From contig DASZPJ010000034.1 in the NCBI GenBank assembly GCA_035550295.1, positions 1-13,979 of the forward strand: DNA of 13,979 bases. Reading direction: 5' to 3'. A model generated the notes under the pieces. It ran no database searches, was not told the DNA's origin, and saw only the letters and a list, made by a program, of their open reading frames with translations. The stretch is from DASZPJ01 sp035550295 (GTDB lineage: Bacteria > Patescibacteriota > Saccharimonadia > Saccharimonadales > UBA4665). The position numbers and the translations under genes were made by a program. Positions 11,926 to 13,979 of the stretch are shown here, in pieces (position 1 is the stretch's first letter; the number at the start of each line of letters is the position of its first letter).

Positions 11926-12576
11926 GTGAAGCAAATACATCGAGATCTATTAATACTAGCCCAGACCCGTGACCTGGGCACCATGACATACCGAGAAATC
12001 GGGGAACTACTAGGTGGTGAACACCCCTATCAGGTTCAGTACAATATCCGACAACTAGTCAAACAAGGAAAATTATTACATAATCTACGAACAGGCAGCA
12101 TCTACCCCGCAAATACTCGAACCAGTAATGACGCATTGGTGAGCGTTCCAGTCATGGGTAGTGTTAGTTGTGGCGTGGCTATAGAGTATGCAAATAACGA
12201 AGAAAAGGGATTTATTTCAGTGTCGCCTAGCCTGATTAACGCAGGAAAGGCCAACAAACTCTTTGCGCTGAAAGCTTCTGGTGATTCTATGGATTTGGCC
12301 CATATTGGCAACAATACTGTTGAGGATGGCGATTATGTACTAGTTCGTCAATCCGAGTGGGGAGAAGCCAGAGAAGGTGACTACGTAGTGTCGTTGATAG
12401 AAGATTGCGCTAATCTGAAACGCCTGCACCTTGATCAGGCAAATCAACGCGTAATTTTGTTATCCGAATCCGCCGAAGATTACGCGCCTATTATAATTGC
12501 CAAAGAAGACCTGCAGTATTACAGAATCCTTGGTATTGCGGTAGACGTAATTAAATCCATTCCGACATTCATCTAG
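11926..12576 (+). CDS. LexA/UmuD-like S24 family transcriptional regulator
   Basis: With a GTG start the protein is 216 aa, close to LexA size. Residues 1-55 form a winged-helix-like DNA-binding region (TMTYREIGELLGGEHPYQVQYN, then IRQLVKQGKLL). The C-terminal part is an S24 autoprotease: a cleavage site in VMGSVSCGVA at Cys82-Gly83, the nucleophile Ser121 in KASGDSMD, and the general-base Lys165 in ANLKRLHLD. Cys-Gly is the UmuD-type bond, whereas LexA uses Ala-Gly. In LexA-type proteins, RecA-ssDNA filaments trigger self-cleavage. The frame is open back to 11821, but a promoter-like region lies in between, so GTG 11926 or ATG 11905 is preferred. It is divergent from the HNH operon and 40 bp upstream of the nuclease gene, suggesting it controls one or both. 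Confidence 0.85.
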   Translation: MKQIHRDLLILAQTRDLGTMTYREIGELLGGEHPYQVQYNIRQLVKQGKLLHNLRTGSIYPANTRTSNDALVSVPVMGSVSCGVAIEYANNEEKGFISVSPSLINAGKANKLFALKASGDSMDLAHIGNNTVEDGDYVLVRQSEWGEAREGDYVVSLIEDCANLKRLHLDQANQRVILLSESAEDYAPIIIAKEDLQYYRILGIAVDVIKSIPTFI

Positions 12577-12606
12577 GTCCGTTCCCAAACAGATACAAAA
12601 GTGCTA
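12577..12606 (+). promoter_or_regulatory. 30-bp element, copy 2: promoter/operator of the nuclease gene
   Basis: This copy is 27 of 30 identical by eye to the copy before the methyltransferase gene. It ends in TGCTA, which opens the extended -10 TGCTAGTAT (12602-12610), six bases before the ATG at 12617. TTCCCA at 12582-12587 could be the -35 at 17 bases. The conserved part upstream of the -10 includes two CAAA-type blocks about one helical turn apart, as a bound regulator might need. Confidence 0.65.
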
Positions 12607-12616
12607 GTATGACGCC

Positions 12617-13549
12617 ATGGCACTATTTTCCATCAAGGGTGGTGAGCTGAAGCCGATAAAGGAAGAGAAGTTCAAACTTGAGCACGACTTGCAGTCGCTG
12701 ACCGAGCACAACCTCCAGCAAATTTTCGGACTGCAGTTTGTAACAACCGAATTTGAACGAAAAAATCTACGCATTGATACGCTGGCTTTTGATCCCGAAA
12801 CGAACGCATTTGTCGTCATTGAATATAAGCGTGACCGCAGCTCCAGCGTTGTTGACCAAGGTTTTGCCTACTTGGCGCTGTTGCTCAACAACAAAGCAGA
12901 GTTTGTTCTGGAATATAATGAACGAACCGGCAAGCGTCTGCAACGCGACTCGGTTGACTGGACCCAGTCCCGCGTATTGTTTCTTGCGAATTCCTTTACG
13001 CTTCATCAGCAGCAGGCCATTAACTTCCGAGATTTGCCCATCGAACTATGGGAAGCCAAGCAGTATGACAACGGCACCATCCTATATAACGAGCTGAAGG
13101 CCCAGGATACCAGCGAATCCATTAAAACAGTTTCAAAAAGCCGCACTATCCAGAAGGTAAGTAGCGAGGTAAAAGTCTACACCGTCGCCGATCACTTTAC
13201 GCTTAATCGAGCAGTGACATTACCGCTTTATGAATCTCTTCGTGACAAATTACTAAGCATGGAGCCCACTTTGCAGGAAAACCCCCGGGGTGCATACATC
13301 GGCATGTCACTCGGTGACAATGGCAGTAATACTATAGTTTACATACACAGCCAAGTCGGGAAATTGCGGCTTCATATCCCGCGCATCAGACCAGAAGATG
13401 TCAGTGATCCGCTGCATAAGCTCCGATATGACAAGGGAAGCTTTGAACGCAAGAATACGCATGAAAGCATACTGACTGTCGAATCCGATGAAGATGTCGA
13501 CTATGTCGTCACTATATTGCGCCAACTCCAACAAAAGTTTTTCAAATAG
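12617..13549 (+). CDS. PD-(D/E)XK nuclease-like protein with DUF5655-like C-terminal domain
   Basis: The 310-aa protein has an N-terminal nuclease fold: the helix LEHDLQSLTEHNLQQIFG (21-38), then RIDTLAFD with Asp54, and FVVIEYKRD with Glu69 and Lys71, the D...ExK catalytic pattern. QGFAY (81-85) resembles the RecB-type QxxxY motif that follows. This arrangement resembles NucS/DUF91-type nucleases. Residues from about 190 (YTVADHFTLNRAVTLPLYES) to the end (DVDYVVTILRQLQQKF) look like DUF5655, often found at the C-terminus of such nucleases. No Shine-Dalgarno is present and the promoter fits leaderless use. It is followed 46 bp later by a methyltransferase under a near-identical promoter element, so it may be the cleaving partner of a restriction-modification-like pair. 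Function is inferred from the motifs. Confidence 0.8.
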   Translation: MALFSIKGGELKPIKEEKFKLEHDLQSLTEHNLQQIFGLQFVTTEFERKNLRIDTLAFDPETNAFVVIEYKRDRSSSVVDQGFAYLALLLNNKAEFVLEYNERTGKRLQRDSVDWTQSRVLFLANSFTLHQQQAINFRDLPIELWEAKQYDNGTILYNELKAQDTSESIKTVSKSRTIQKVSSEVKVYTVADHFTLNRAVTLPLYESLRDKLLSMEPTLQENPRGAYIGMSLGDNGSNTIVYIHSQVGKLRLHIPRIRPEDVSDPLHKLRYDKGSFERKNTHESILTVESDEDVDYVVTILRQLQQKFFK

Positions 13550-13551
13550 CT

Positions 13552-13581
13552 AGCCGTTCCAAAACAGATACAAAAGTGCTA
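13552..13581 (+). promoter_or_regulatory. 30-bp element, copy 3: promoter/operator of the methyltransferase gene
   Basis: The element begins AGCCGTTCCAAAACAG and ends CAAAAGTGCTA. The TGCTAAGCT that follows (13577-13585) is a poor extended -10, ten bases before the ATG at 13596. Being near-identical to the element before the nuclease gene, it suggests common control of the two genes. Confidence 0.65.
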
Positions 13582-13595
13582 AGCTGAGAAGAACT

Positions 13596-13979
13596 ATGGC
13601 GAGGCTGTCAGAGAACGAAATTCGAAATATTGTAAAACTCCTAGAACAAGGGAAGTCTTTGCCAGACGAATACAGATTCAAGCTATTCGACCACAATCGT
13701 GAGGTGGAACTTATCTGGAATGGCAAGACGAATGAAGTGGAATCTGCAGTATTGCCTTTTCAGACCATTGAAGTGGTGGATGAACCTCGTTCCGAAGAAA
13801 GCTCAAAAGCCCAGCTAGGCCTCTTTGATTTTGATAATCGTGGCCGGCAAATCAAAGGCTGGACGAACAAGCTCATCTGGGGAGACAACAAGTTCATTTT
13901 AAGTAGCCTCAAAAACGGCCCCCTCCGACAAGAAATCGAAGATAATGGCGGCATAAAACTCATATATATTGATCCGCCG
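13596..13979 (+). CDS. Site-specific DNA methyltransferase, N-terminal part (runs off the window)
   Basis: The 128 codons visible start MARLSENEIRNIVKLLEQGK and stay open to the last base. The stretch WTNKLIWGDNKFILSSLKNG followed by IKLIYIDPP is the amino-methyltransferase pattern of type III Mod and related enzymes, with the catalytic DPP(Y/F) beginning at the final codons. The long N-terminal part before it (a polar region plus QLGLFDFDN) is typical of Mod-like subunits. The enzyme would methylate adenine (or cytosine N4) using SAM. Since DPP comes early, the SAM-binding FxGxG and target-recognition regions should lie beyond the window, perhaps followed by a helicase or Res subunit. The start has a weak GAGAAG at 13586-13591 and may also be leaderless. 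Confidence 0.85.
   Translation, partial: MARLSENEIRNIVKLLEQGKSLPDEYRFKLFDHNREVELIWNGKTNEVESAVLPFQTIEVVDEPRSEESSKAQLGLFDFDNRGRQIKGWTNKLIWGDNKFILSSLKNGPLRQEIEDNGGIKLIYIDPP

Noticed and set aside
10074..13581. The 34-bp and 30-bp repeats as a CRISPR array or transposon ends
   Set aside because: Copies are few, unevenly spaced and separated by genes, and no inverted ends, target duplications or transposase are seen.
1..13979. Recoding of TGA as glycine (Gracilibacteria/SR1 code)
   Set aside because: Recognisable genes are full length without in-frame TGA, and TGA serves as a stop, for example for the 43-aa gene at 11580 and coiled-coil gene 1 at 10164.

Overview
The window looks like a chromosomal segment of a small-genome bacterium, most likely of the Patescibacteria/CPR radiation and plausibly Saccharibacteria. 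That placement is inference. It rests on compact gene packing, tiny genes, roughly 50% GC by eye, a standard code with TGA used as stop, and many promoters whose -10 box lies 6-9 nt before the start codon with no Shine-Dalgarno, as expected of leaderless mRNAs. No rRNA, tRNA, CRISPR array or insertion sequence was seen.

Positions 1-7740 are mostly housekeeping genes. metK sits behind a SAM-I riboswitch with an intrinsic terminator. Three membrane-protein genes (227 aa, 140 aa and a VTT/DedA-like 228 aa) run toward it on the minus strand. Divergent from these is the phospholipid pair plsY-cdsA, which converges with an ABC-2 exporter (ATPase, then permease, minus strand). A 99-aa unknown gene and the AAA+ ATPase gene rarA follow, each with its own promoter on the minus strand.

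Positions 7740-10155 hold typA/bipA, preceded by a promoter and a terminator-like hairpin, and a VOC (glyoxalase-fold) gene. From 10150 to 10990 the DNA shows a partly decayed tandem duplication on the minus strand. An intact 37-aa gene precedes one coiled-coil gene, and a 12-codon remnant of the same small gene precedes a paralogous coiled-coil gene.

Positions 11074-13979 are accessory in character. A minus-strand operon encodes a 43-aa basic protein, a 67-aa Cys-rich protein and an 88-aa HNH-domain protein. It is divergent from a LexA/UmuD-like (S24) self-cleaving regulator with a Cys-Gly cleavage site. Downstream of the regulator are a PD-(D/E)XK nuclease with a DUF5655-like C-terminus and the start of a DNA methyltransferase that runs off the window. 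A 30-bp element occurs three times: before the nuclease gene, before the methyltransferase gene and at the end of the HNH operon. The best candidate for an undescribed system is this set: a restriction-modification-like nuclease and methyltransferase, possibly under a damage-responsive S24 regulator, with a small HNH operon beside it.
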